Translations under genes and position numbers: made by a program
Notes under the pieces: generated by a model
Seen by the model: the letters and a program-made list of their open reading frames with translations, nothing else
Databases searched by the model: none
What the model was told of the DNA's origin: nothing
Origin: Lota lota
Taxonomy: Eukaryota; Chordata; Actinopteri; Gadiformes; Lotidae
Reading direction: 5' to 3'
Assembly (NCBI GenBank): GCA_026745465.1
Contig: JACYXH010000276.1
Span: forward strand, 1-64,000
Length of the DNA: 64,000 nt
Part shown: positions 13,190 through 32,224 of the stretch, in pieces
How positions within the stretch are numbered: the first letter of the stretch is position 1
Layout of the letters: each line of letters opens with the position of its first letter

Positions 13190-13770
13190 CATGTAGAGAC
13201 ACACACATACTCGCACAAAGACACACACACAACCACCCACATATAAAGCCACACACATACTCGCACAAAGACACACACACAACCACCCACATATAAAGCC
13301 ACACACATACTCGCACAAAGACACACACACACAACCACCCACATATAAAGCCACACACATACTCGCACAAAGACACACACACAACCACCCACATATAAAG
13401 CCACACACATACTCGCACAAAGACACACATATAAAGCCACACACATACTCTCACAAAGACACACACACAACCACCCACATATAAAGCCACACACATACTC
13501 GCACAAAGACACACAACCACCCACATATAAAGCCACAGACATACTCGCACAAAGACACACACAACCACCCACATATAAAGCCACACACATACTCGCACAA
13601 AGACACACACACAACCACCCACATATAAAGCCACACACATACTCGCACAAAGACACACACAACCACCCACATATAAAGCCACACACATACTCGCACAAAG
13701 ACACACACACAACCACCCACATATAAAGCCACACACATACTCGCAAAGACACACACAATCACCCACATTG
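13190..13770. repeat. Minisatellite, about 48-52-bp unit
   Basis: About a dozen units built on CCACCCACATATAAAGCCAC followed by ACACATACTCGCACAAAGAC. Unit length varies mainly in the CA run. The long - strand reading frames across it are products of the repeat. Confidence 0.95.
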
Positions 13771-14658
13771 ACCCACCACCATACGTCCAGGAGTTGATAG
13801 TTTATAAACAAAGCTCACAGTTCAAACTGCATCTAAAGCAGAGCAACCGCGCAGGTTTTCCTTTCCTCGCCTTATGTTCAGACATAAGACTGAATAAAAT
13901 AAAAACGACTTCAATTGTACAGCTGAAGTTGTGTGTGTTGTTTTTAATTGAGTATTCTGAACTTCAATGGATAAAAAATGTCAATAGCCTATGAGTTATG
14001 CAAGTATGTACTTAGTCGGTTTTTAGTCAAATATGTACTATTGTATCAAATAATTAAGTACTTAAATAAAAAATGATAACTTTTACGTTTGAATAAATAG
14101 TACATTTTTTAATAATTACTCTATTTTTAAGTACAGTGCACTTAAATTAAAAAAAGATAACTTTATAACTTTATTTTTCTCAACCAATTATGAAAAGTTG
14201 AAATGGCAGCAGTAGTTTTCTTTAATTTAAAAGTCGTGTGGCCGTGATTTTCCTTTTGTGCCACTAGGTGGCGCCATTGGGTCATTATCCCTTACCTAAC
14301 CTTGCCAGAGCCAAATCATTATATGGAAAACTATCATCTATCATCATGCTTTCATCTTTTTTCTAAACCAGGAGAGCAGCCCCAACTTAAGTAGTCTAAG
14401 TAGTAGAGACAGTTTCTGATTAAATCAGCCCCCCCCACTCACACACACACAACTCCCCCAGACCTCCACACACTGGGGGACTCCCCAGGACCACTGTCCG
14501 ACAAGGTGAGCTCTCTCGGACTCACACGCGAGCGTGTCCCCTCCTCTCCTCGTCTCTTTCAATGTCGTTTTAACATTTCAAGATGCTCCTTCTTTCCCCT
14601 AGTTATCATTTTGGATTAATAGTGTTTTCATCCCCCCCCCCCCCCTTATTAAAATTGT

Positions 14659-14754
<96 letters not shown>

Positions 14755-15031
14755 GTGGTATAGTAGAGGCCCTTTAAATACAATTGATTCAAATGAATAC
14801 AAGATCTACATTTTTCAGTATCATTCAGATTAATCTTTATACTGTACAGGTTCAGTAAATAAAAAATTCAACAAAAACATATAACCAAACATAGCTCTTG
14901 CTAACACACCTAGAGACCCAACCTTAGCCCCAGCGTTCTGTCCAATCCTTCATTGTGTCTTCATAATCCTTCTTGGTTACTAGGGCGGAGGGTTAGGGGG
15001 AGTGGTACTACACTCTGGATGGGGGAGGGGT
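13771..15031. other. Intergenic; mdm2 3' flank
   Basis: It holds one copy of an interspersed element (about 14203-14345) also found at 31012-31137, a poly-C run near 14630-14645 and (GA)n at 14661-14750. The part next to 15031 is presumably mdm2 3' UTR (- strand). A 19-base piece of the last coding exon is duplicated just past the stop (15004-15022 versus 15047-15066). Confidence 0.5.
14261..14275 (+). promoter_or_regulatory. CTCF-like core in an interspersed element
   Basis: CCACTAGGTGGCGCC matches the CTCF core consensus throughout. The surrounding 140 bp recurs at 31012-31137 with the site conserved. Confidence 0.45.
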
Positions 15032-22378
<7,347 letters not shown>

Positions 22379-22394
22379 CTTGATTGTCGTCTGG

Positions 22395-22625
22395 AAGATA
22401 GCAAGTACTTAGCTTTAGCCTCACATCGGTAGACTTCACTATAGTTAGATTTAGCCTCACATCGGTAGACTTCACTATAGTTAGATTTAGCCTCACATCG
22501 GTAGACTTCACTATAGTTAGATTTAGCGTCACATCGGTAGACTTCACTGGTTAGATTTAGCCTCACATCGGTAAACTTCATTATAGTTAGTTTTAGCTTT
22601 AGTTAGCGTTAGCTTACCGTCGAGC
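22395..22625. repeat. 39-bp repeat upstream of the first mdm2 coding exon
   Basis: About five units containing CACATCGGTAGACTTCACTA and TAGTTAGATTTAGCCT. The inverted arm has a longer, related array at 37490-38480. Confidence 0.9.
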
Positions 22626-22689
22626 AGACTTCACTATAGTTCACTTTAGCTTCGTTAGCTGCTATTACTACTACGATAACTTTATTATT

Positions 22690-23055
22690 CAAGCGTTTTG
22701 CTCTGTATGTAAATAAATAAATATATTTAGATACATAAATAAAAGGTATTACCTAGTAATAATACATGTTCTGTAGATTAAATAATGATCTCTATTTAGA
22801 TAAATAAATAACTATTCAGATACATAAATAAAAAGGTCTTACCTAGTAATAATACATGTTCTGTACATTAAATAATGATCTATTTAGATAAATAAATAAC
22901 TATTCAGATACATAAATAAAATGTCTTACCTAGAAATAATACATGATCTCTATTTAGATAAATAAATAACTATTCAGATACTTCAATAAAAGGTATTACC
23001 TAGAAATAATACATGATCTGTACATTAAATAATTATCTCTATTTAGATCATTATA
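22690..23055. repeat. A/T-rich tandem repeat, about 90 bp
   Basis: Three to four units with CAGATACATAAATAAAA and ACCTAGTAATAATACATG. The inverted arm matches at 36330-37230. Confidence 0.85.
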
Positions 23056-23229
23056 ACCGTGCCCTAACCGGACACCATCCTCTTATCACCTAATCGGTGT
23101 ATTGTATTGTATCTGCCGATTACTTGAGTAAAGAAGTCATTTTGTTTACCGTGTTTCCTTGCCTGCTGCTCCTTTCTTTACGCACCGCACTTGGGTCCAC
23201 ACCTTACCGTTCTCCGTCAGTGTTGAGTT
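23056..23229 (+). mobile_element. LTR-like remnant shared with the inverted arm
   Basis: Its reverse complement recurs at 35840-36298, where the element is longer; this copy is shorter internally. Because both arms carry it, the insertion predates the inverted duplication. The family is not certain (Gypsy-like LTR features). Confidence 0.4.
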
Positions 23230-23355
23230 ATGGGGGAGCCCCCTCCCCCAAAGAGACCTGAGCTTCAATGACGGAACATGTGGGAGGGTCTCTCACATTC
23301 TAGGGCTTTTAATTTGATTCACTTCGTTTAAATCCAATGCAATGCAATTCGCATG

Positions 23356-24888
23356 TGACAGATGTGGCATTTTACATAAACAAATGACTGCAGACAGAGA
23401 GGTCATACATCCAACTAATGAGAGATGGTTTTGATTACAGTAAACATTTGGCTGCATGGCCACATACACCTGTAAACACACTGAATACATTGCTACACAT
23501 ACAAAGTAGTATATGTAATTATCTCTAAATAACAATAAGGGTTGTCTCAGTTCACAACTATATTGGTAAACGTAAATTGTATTCCTTCATCACCTACACT
23601 GCCTCGTTAGCACAGAAGACATACCGATTTTCCTCCTTGAAGCACAAACATGTATTCGCTTTCCCATCTTTCATTAAATTGCCTTCCCTCTGAATACATT
23701 TTTCTCGACTTGGACATTTTGGGATTATTCGTAGATCTTTTATCAACTGTTATAGTTAAACGTCGCTATGGAAACACTGAACTCTAGCAGCAGGACGCTG
23801 CAAAATCAAAGTGCATTGTGGGAGGTGTAGTTCATGAACAATGTGAACTATAAGTTAGTTAGTCAGAAGAAAAAGGTTTCACGCCGTCGGTACAGTAGGT
23901 TCATAGAAGCAGCGCCACGCGCTCCACATGCTAGGCTAGCTCATCCCGGATACAACCAGCAGGTAGGGCGCGCTGCTGTGTACTTCCTTGAAACTCGACC
24001 TCGACCGAGTCAAATGATTGTCTTAAGAAATTAGCGCAAAAGAAAGGTGTTCCTAAACGCGGCACCGCCTCGCCGTCACCTGTAGGCACAGGTGCTGGGG
24101 CTTGACCGAGCAGTGAAACACGAAACACGCAGACATCCCCTGGTGTTTCCCCGCATGGGTGGATGGCCTGCTCTGGATTCAGCCTGTCCAAAGTGCTGTC
24201 AGAGAGAGCGCAGTTTTTCACATGTGTAGATTGCATTTAAAACCAACTATCAACTTAAAAAATACACTAACGTGCGAGTTAACTGAAGTAAACTTTGGTT
24301 AAAATGCATCCATGTAGATGTAACGTTTAGCGGCCTTGCAAAAGGTTAACTATTTCCTTACCTTTTTGCTGTCAGAGGCATCTTCATGATGTAACCTTTT
24401 TAGTTATTTAAAGATCAATGTCCACATCATCTGCGACTAAGCTATTAACCACCGTGACGATTGCTTTAGTTTGATTCGTGTTGATGTACTAATACATTAA
24501 CTTTGCGTTGGTAACTGTGAGGAGGCTACATGAGTCGCCACACACACACACACCTGTGCACGGTTACACCTCGTTGGGCTGTACTAAGTGGGGCTGAATG
24601 GAGAGGGGCTCTGCCGGGGATGATGTTAAATGAAGATAATGCTGAATGTTTATTGCTCAATTATATCATACAGATGTAAGGTAAACATGAGGCCCAGTAG
24701 CTTGTTTCGGGAGTGTCCATAGAAAGGTTCTTGTAAACAAAGAGCGAGGTACTGGTTGGTTATGACATTTATAGGATGTGATTTAGTTGATTTATATTAT
24801 TGAAACCCCTATAGATCAGCACTGACTAACAGGTATGTCCAGGTAATCTTACGGCCCGAATTTATTTTATTTTTTTCTTGATTGACAG
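23356..24888. other. CpG-richer region between mdm2 and the akt2-like exons
   Basis: No exon recognised. A promoter-like patch lies at 23762-24200. The region is absent from the inverted arm, whose homology stops near 23355. Confidence 0.4.
23762..23833. promoter_or_regulatory. X-box plus ZNF143-type site, promoter candidate
   Basis: GTCGCTATGGAAAC (23762-23775) resembles the RFX X-box. On the - strand GAACTACACCTCCCACAATGCA (23812-23833, bases listed across the motif) fits the ZNF143/THAP11 site ACTACANNTCCCANNATGC. Such pairs mark CpG promoters. It lies 1.4 kb upstream of the mdm2 first coding exon and could serve mdm2 (-) or an unseen + strand gene. Confidence 0.45.
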
Positions 24889-27686
24889 GTTAGGGGGCGG
24901 TCCTAAAGATGCCGAAGAAGTGATGAGCCACGCCTTCTTCGGGTCCATAAACTGGCAGGATGTGGTCGACAAAAAAGTAAGAAAAATCGCTATGAAGATG
25001 CAGTGGTGAAATATAATAATATCCACTGAGGTATATTACTGTGGGACAGATGCTTGATTAATATCTCCATTTGGTCATATCCTAATATGACATACTAAGA
25101 TATGACCCATATCTTAATATGGCCGGTCATCTATTAATATGATCCTATGAACCTTAGTATTCATATTAATATTATATATTAATATGTATTACGGTCATAT
25201 TAATAGATGACCGGCCATACTAAGATATGACCCATATCTTAATATGGCCGGTCATCTATTAATATGACCGTATGAACCTTAGTATTCATATTAATATTAT
25301 ATTTTAATATGTATATTACGGTCATATTAATAGATGACCGGCCATACTAAGATATGGGTCATATCTTAGTATGGCCGGTCATCTATTAATATGACCGTAT
25401 GAACCTTAGTATTCATATTATTAACAGCATTCATCTAATATTAGTAACTTTGTTCAACTCTATTTATCGTTGTCATCATGTAATCATGGATTGGCTGGGG
25501 TAGCGCCATGCCCTGTGTTGTATTGTAATGCCCCCCTACGTCATGTGTGAATGGGGGGGGGGGGTAACACAGTCCTCTGCCTGCCGCTCCGCAGCTCACC
25601 CCGCTGTTCAAGCCCCAGGTCACGTCAGACACCGACACCCGTTACTTTGAGGACGAGTTCACCGCACAGAGCGTCGCACTCACGCCCCCCGCCAGCTGTG
25701 AGTGGACTGTAGTCCTGTATGTTTATTAAGGAGGGGGGTCATCTCTGTATAACCTTTAGTCTCCTTCACCTACTCCCTCTCTCTCCTTTGGTTTCCAGCT
25801 GTGAGTGGACTGTAGTCCTGTAGTTTATTAAGGAGGGGGGGTCATCTCTGTATAACCTTTAGTCTCCTTCACCTACTCCCTCTCTCTCCTTTGGTTTCCA
25901 CTGTGAGTGGACTGTAGTCCTGATGTTTATTAAGGAGGGGGGTCATCTCTGTATAACCTTTAGTCTCCTTCACCTACTCCCTCTCTCTCCTTTGGTTTCC
26001 AGCTGTGAGTGGACTGTAGTCCTGTAGTTTATTAAGGAGGGGGGGTCATCTCTGTATAACCTTTAGTCTCCTTCACCTACTCCCTCTCTCTCCTTTGGTT
26101 TCCAGCTGTGAGTGGACTGTAGTCCTGTAGTTTATTAAGGAGGGGGGGTCATCTCTGTATAACCTTTACTCTCCTTCACCTACTCCCTCTCTCTCCTTTG
26201 GTTTCCAGCTGTGAGTGGACTATAGTCTTGTAGTTTATTAAGGAGGGGGGTCATCTCCTTAGAGACCTTTACTCTCCTTCACCTACTCCCTCTCTCTCCT
26301 TTGGTTTCCAGCTGTGAGTGGACTGTAGTCTTGTAGTTTATTAAGGAGGGGGGTCATCTCTGTATAACCTTTAGTCTCCTTCACCTACTCCCTCTCTCTC
26401 CTTTGGTTTCCAGCTGTGAGTGGACTGTAGTCCTGTAGTTTATTAAGGAGGGGGGTCATCTCCTGTATAACCTTTATCTCCTTCACCTACTCCCTCTCTC
26501 TCCTTTGGTTTCCAGCTGTGAGTGGACTGTAGTCTTGTAGTTTATTAAGGAGGGGGGTCATCTGTATAACCTTTAGTCTCCTTCACCTACTCCCTCTCTC
26601 TCCTTTGGTTTCCAGCTGTGAGTGGACTGTAGTCCTGTAGTTTATTAAGGAGGGGGGGTCATCTCTGTATAACCTTTAGTCTCCTTCACCTACTCCCTCT
26701 CTCTCCTTTGGTTTCCAGCTGTGAGTGGACTGTAGTCCTGTAGTTTATTAAGGAGGGGGGTCATCTCTGTATAACCTTTAGTCTCCTTCACCTACTCCCT
26801 CTCTCTCCTTTGGTTTCCAGCTGTGAGTGGACTGTAGTCCTGTAGTTTATTAAGGAGGGGGGGTCATCTCTGTATAACCTTTAGTCTCCTTCACCTACTC
26901 CCTCTCTCTCCTTTGGTTTCCAGCTGTGAGTGGACTGTAGTCCTGATGTTTATTAAGGAGGGGGGGTCATCTCTGTATAACCTTTAGTCTCCTTCACCTA
27001 CTCCCTCTCTCTCCTTTGGTTTCCAGCTGTGAGTGGACTGTAGTCCTGATGTTTATTAAGGAGGGGGTCATCTCTGTATAACCTTTAGTCTCCTTCACCT
27101 ACTCCCTCTCTCTCCTTTGGTTTCCAGCTGTGAGTGGACTGTAGTCCTGATGTTTATTAAGAGGGGGGTCATCTCTGTATAACCTTTAGTCTCCTTCACC
27201 TACTCCCTCTCTCTCCTTTGGTTTCCAGCTGTGAGTGGACTGTAGTCCTGATGTTTATTAAGGAGGGGGGTCATCTCTGTATAACCTTTAGTCTCCTTCA
27301 CCTACTCCCTCTCTCTCCTTTGGTTTCCAGCTGTGAGTGGACTGTAGTCCTGATGTTTATTAAGGAGGGGGGGTCATCTCTGTATAACCTTTAGTCTCCT
27401 TCACCTACTCCCTCTCTCTCCTTTGGTTTCCAACTGTGAGTGGACTGTAGTCCTGATGTTTATTAAGGAGGGGGGGTCATCTCTGTATAACCTTTAGTCT
27501 CCTTCACCTACTCCCTCTCTCTCCTTTGGTTTCCAGCTGTGAGTGGACTGTAGTCCTGATGTTTTATTAAGGAGGGGGGTCATCTCTGTATAACCTTTAG
27601 TCTCCTTCACCTACTCCCTCTCTCTCCTTTGGTTTCCAGCTGTGAGTGGACTGTAGTCCTGATGTTTATTAAAGAGTGATTGCATC

Positions 27687-27741
<55 letters not shown>

Positions 27742-27814
27742 ACACACACACAGACTGAACCGCCCCCACCCCTAACCCCCCACCCCCTCCGCCGCAGACA
27801 ACAACAACTGCTGA
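24889..27814 (+). CDS. akt2: AKT-family Ser/Thr kinase, C-terminal exons (akt2-like)
   Basis: Exon 24889-24976 encodes [20 protein letters not shown] and NWQDVVDKK, the end of the kinase domain. Exon 25595-25697 encodes [20 protein letters not shown] and [14 protein letters not shown], the AGC-kinase tail with the turn-motif threonine in LTPP. Both exon limits and phases match vertebrate AKT genes, and SINWQDVV with TAQS is closest to AKT2. The last exon (27798-27814, acceptor CCGCAG) would add only YNNNC and a stop, followed by AATAAA at 27850-27855. That form lacks the hydrophobic motif (FPQFSYS in AKTs) that mTORC2 phosphorylates. Human AKT3 has a splice form that also loses this tail. No earlier kinase exons were found upstream within the window, so this may be a gene fragment. 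Confidence 0.75.
25075..25425. repeat. Nested A/T-rich inverted repeats
   Basis: The block TATGGCCGGTCATCTATTAA and its reverse complement alternate several times, with CATACTAAGATATGACCCAT between them. The arms are nearly identical and would form long hairpins or cruciforms. It lies in the akt2-like intron. Confidence 0.9.
25698..27672. repeat. 102-bp minisatellite made of the akt2-like exon's donor edge
   Basis: About 19 units. Each has CTGTGAGTGGACTGTAGTCC at its start and a strong acceptor-like end (CTCTCTCCTTTGGTTTCCAG), so successive units join as CCAG|CT|GTGAGT. The exon itself ends GCCAGCT|GTGAGT. The array fills almost the whole intron and is followed by (CA)n at about 27688-27740. 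Confidence 0.95.
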
Positions 27815-27904
27815 CTGCTGTTTTCTAAGCGTTAACTTGACATAAGGTGAATAAAAATGTGTGGAAAACTGTGAATTATTTGTTTTCTTTTACTAGCTCT
27901 ACAA

Positions 27905-28275
27905 CTCTTGCACACTAAGGATTGACTTTATGAAGCGGCTTGGGCTCATACTGACTACTTTATGAAGCGGCTTAGGCTCATACTGACTACTTTATGAAGC
28001 GGCTTGGGCTCATACTGACTACTTTATGAAGCGGCTTGGGCTCATACTGACTACTTTATGAAGCGGCTTGGGCTCATACTGACTACTTTATGAAGCGGCT
28101 TGGGCTCATACTGACTACTTTATGAAGCGGCTTGGGCTCATACTGACTACTTTATGAAACGGCTTGGGCTCATACTGACTACTTTATGAAGCGGCTTGGG
28201 CTCATACTGACTACTTTATGAAGCGGCTTGGGCTCATACTGACTACTTTATGAAGCGGCTTGGCCTCATACTGAT
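27905..28275. repeat. 31-bp minisatellite
   Basis: Twelve near-identical units of ACTTTATGAAGCGGCTTGGG plus CTCATACTGACT, just past the akt2-like poly(A) signal. Confidence 0.95.
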
Positions 28276-30660
28276 CAACTGTAAGTGTTGATCGTCTTCT
28301 TAACCAATTCCTCGATTTTTGTAACACTTGGTAACTGTGTTTGACATCAGTGGAGATTAGCGTGAATAAAACTGACATTAATTATTAATACACTACGTGT
28401 TAGCGGACTACTCCGCCACTATAGGGGCAATGTTCCACAAAGAAATAAAAACGGAAACATTTGTAGAAATTATTTGACATGACCAAAATATTTAAAAAAT
28501 CGAACTCTTCACTATTGTGTTTGGAGGGAATAAAGGCACCATTTGCATCAACATTTATTTCCGAATTGTTCATAGCAATAGTGCCTTTCAACCTTATCTA
28601 CATAAATGTGTGATACCTAACTAACACAAAACATTGTATGTGTCTGGGCAGTATATATACCACCCAACTCAAACAATGAAGACCCACAAATGGTGGGGCT
28701 CTGTAATAAATATACACACTAAAACTACCATAGACAACAGTGTTCCACAAAGAAATAAAAATGGAAACATTTGTAGAAATTATTTGACATGACCAAAATA
28801 TTTAAAAATCGAACGCTTCACTATTGTTTTCGGAGAGAAAAAAAGGCACCATTGACGTGAACAATTATTTCCTAATTGTTCATATCAATAGTGCCTTTCA
28901 ACCTTATCTACATAACCATGTGTCTAGGCAGGACATATACCCCAACTCAAACAACGAAGACCCACAAATGGTGGGGCTCTGTAATAAATATACACACTAA
29001 AACTACCATACACAACCATAACAGATCCATACACAAGTCCAGTATCTGGTGGGAAAAGGATATATAATAAGTATATTATTGATTCAACTATTCTGTGAAG
29101 CCACCGCTAGGCATTCTGGGTAGGACAGGGTGGTGAGTCTAGTAAAACTAGTTAATATTTGTGATGATCATTAACCCTGGTCCGTCCCTTTACTTGTTAC
29201 GCTATTAACAGCGTGACAGACTATTATTTAGTCGTCTGCTAAAGCTGCTGTACAGCGTTTTAATCCTCTTCTTAATAAATGACTATATTTATAACACTTG
29301 GTAACTGTTTCTGACATCAGTGGAGATTAGGGTGAATAAAACTGACAGACATTAATTATTAATAGACTACGTGTTAGCGGACTACTCCGCCACTACAGGG
29401 GCAGTGTTTCACAAAGAAATAAAAACGGAAACATTTGTAGAAATTATTTGACATGACCAAAATATTTAAAAATCGAACGCTTCACTATTGTGTTCGGAGA
29501 GAATAAAGGCAACATCGCACTTACAACCAATTTCCGAATTGCTAATAGCGATAGTGCCTTTCAACCTTATCTACATAATATGTGATAACTAATTAACACA
29601 AACATCCTGCGTGTGTGAGCAAAACATATACCCCAACTCAAACAATGAAGACCCACAAATGGTGGGGCTCTGTAATAAATATACACACTAAAACTACCAT
29701 AGACAACCATAATAGATATATACACAAGTCCAGTATCTGGTGGGAAAAAGGAAATATAATAAGTATATTATTGATTCAACTATTCTGTGAAGCCACCGCT
29801 AGGCATTCTGGGTAGGACAGGGTGGTGAGTCTAGTAAAACTAGTTAATATTTGTGATGATCATTAACCCTGGTATGTCCCTTTACTTGTTACGCTATTAA
29901 CAGCGTGACAGACTATTATTTAGTAGTCTGCTAAAGCTGCTGTACAGCGTTTTAATCGTCTTCTTAATAAATGACTATATTTATAACACTTGGTAACTGT
30001 TTCTGACATCAGTGGAGATTAGGGTGAATAAAACTGACGGACATTAATTATTAATAGACTACGTGTTAGCGGACTACTCCGCCACTATACAGGGGCAGTG
30101 TTTCACAAAGAAATAAAAACGGAAACATTTGTAGAAATTATTTGACATGACCAACATTTTTTAAAAATAGAACGCTTCACTATTGTGTTCGGAGAGAATA
30201 AAGGCACTTTGTCTTCCCACAACTAATTCAGAATTGTTCGTAGTCATAGTGCCACTTAACCTTATATACATAAATGCGTGATACAAATTAACACAAACAG
30301 TCTATGTGTCTGGGCAGTATATATACCCCAACTCAAACAATGAAGACCCACAAATGGTGGGGCTCTGTAATAAATATACACACTAAAACTACCATACACA
30401 ACCATAACAGATCCATACACAAGTCCAGTAACTGGTGGGAAAAGGATATATAATAAGTATATTATTGATTAAACTATTCTGTGAAGCCACCGCTAGGCAT
30501 TCTGGGTAGGGCAGGGTGGTGAGTCTGGTAAAACGGTTTAATATTTGTGATGATCATTAACCCTGGTCCGTCCCTTTACTTGTTACGCTATTAACAGCGT
30601 GACAGACTTATTTAGTAGTCTGCTAAAGCTGCTGTACAGCGTTTTAATCGTCTTCTTAAT
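28276..30660. repeat. Complex satellite, about 690-bp unit, about 3.5 copies
   Basis: Landmarks recur at about 690-bp spacing: TTCTTAATAAATGACTATA, TAGCGGACTACTCCGCCACT, CCCACAAATGGTGGGGCTCT and CCGCTAGGCATTCTGGGTAG. The first unit is truncated. A short imperfect hairpin (AAAGGCACC ... AGTGCCTTT) lies in each unit and its loop is the most variable part. No coding potential was seen. Confidence 0.9.
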
Positions 30661-31011
30661 AAATGAACATTTTGAACATTACTGTTAATAATAAAATAAT
30701 GACATTAATTATTTAGACTAGTGTTCAACGTCATTCACAAAATCAATATAAAACACTCAACATTTGTAGAAATTAACAAACAACAAAACATAAAAAACAT
30801 CACTTATGTTAATAATTGAAAAAAAACTAATATTACGCCGTCAAAAGCCCTACATTTCACTTATTTACAATGATTGCTAATTAGAACATCTCATAACTAG
30901 TTAATATATATTTAGTAGTTAATCTTTTTAAATACCCCCACACACACACTCTTTTTCTATCCCAGCAGAGCAGCTCCAACTTGGGACAGTTTCTGATGAA
31001 AGCAGCAGCAA
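30661..31011. other. A/T-rich intergenic sequence
   Basis: Degenerate continuation of the 690-bp satellite, then a (CA)n run near 30940. The stretch GCAGAGCAGCTCCAAC near 30964 also occurs near 14373, but there on the other side of the shared element. Confidence 0.4.
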
Positions 31012-31137
31012 TCAATGGCAGCAGTAGTTTTCTATAATTTAAAAGCCGTGTGCCCGTGCTCCTCCTCTGGCGCCACTAGGTGGCGGCATTGGATAATTTA
31101 CCCAACTTTGCCAGAGCCTAGTCTCATTGTATGGAAA
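31012..31137. repeat. Interspersed element, second copy, with CTCF-like core
   Basis: Nearly 80 percent similar by eye to 14203-14345, from ATGGCAGCAGTAGTTTTCT to TTGCCAGAGCC. The CTCF-type core CCACTAGGTGGCGGC lies at 31073-31087. The family is unknown. Confidence 0.6.
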
Positions 31138-31479
31138 AACTCAAAAACAACTAACAAACAAAGAAGCGATTACCCTGGCCAAACACGAAATGGGCTGTCA
31201 GACACTTGGTCCGTGCCAAACTACCAAAATTAAGGGAAAGTCGAGAAAAAACGAATATAAAAAAATATATACAAATACACATAGAAGTAAAAACACTAGC
31301 TGCATTCCAGAGTATGTAAAAACTGAGAACATAGCAAAAGTATCCTGGTGGTTATAGACAAAGGAGGATCATGTCATGTATGAATGGACAATTAAGAATA
31401 TAAATATTAAATATTATAAGTGACGATGAATATGTTAAACTGTAGGTAATGAACTTTGAATGTACAAGTGACCAGAGCA

Positions 31480-32200
31480 TCTGTAGGAGTGTCCATGTGA
31501 TCGATATGATACGTTTTGATGGTTGAGAAGCCTCATGGCCTGGGGGAAAACACTTTGAGTCTGGTAGTCCTCCAGTGCTCCGATAACGACGACCGCAATG
31601 AGAATAACCCATAGTCTGGGTGTCTAAAGTCTAATGATTTTCCGTGCTTGCCTAAGGCACTGTGTCTGGTACTTGCACTGAGGGGAGATGGCAGCCAATG
31701 ATGCGCTGTGTTCACCTCCCTCTGGAAGGCCCTCATCACCAGGCAGTAAGGATGCTGTGTTCACCTCCCTCTGGAAGGCCCTCATCACCAGGCAGTAATG
31801 ATGCTGTGTTCATCACCAGGCAGTAATGATGCTGTGTTCATCACCTCCCTCTCACCCTCATCACCAGGCAGTAATGATGCTGTGTTCATCACCTCCCTCT
31901 CACCCTCATCACCAGGCAGTAATGATGCTGTGCTCACCTCCCTCTCACCCTCATCACCAGAGCAGCTGCTGCACCAGGCAGTGATGCTGTGCAGCCAGAG
32001 AGGATGACCTCAATGGACCCTCTTTAGAAGTTGGTGAGGGTTTTGAGTGTCCTCAGTAAGGTTAGGGTTAGGGTTAGGGTTTAGGCGCTTCTGGGCAGTT
32101 TGACCGCTGATGGCGCTCGCCTCGACCAGGTGAAGTCATCTTTGATGAACATCAGCAGTTGGAACCATGTGGTCAAGCTGATTCCGACGGCATACATAAC
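31480..32200 (-). mobile_element. L2-clade LINE fragment with internal array
   Basis: The - strand reads FPQAMRLLN near 31530, a typical end of fish L2-type reverse-transcriptase ORFs. Farther in, CCAGGCAGTGATGCTGTGCA and TAGAAGTTGGTGAGGGT match the same family in antisense. A piece with TGATGCTGTGTTCATCACC is tandemly repeated at about 31710-31970. It is 5'-truncated and non-functional. Confidence 0.7.
32058..32085. repeat. Interstitial telomere-like tract
   Basis: About four units of GGTTAG/GGGTTA, the vertebrate telomere repeat, inside the LINE fragment. Confidence 0.85.
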
Positions 32201-32224
32201 AGTGAATCCCCAAAGCTTTATTAC

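Noticed and set aside
13068-13811. Long - strand reading frames rich in Cys/Val/Leu
   Set aside because: Translations of the 48-bp CA-rich array in several frames at once; no gene signal.
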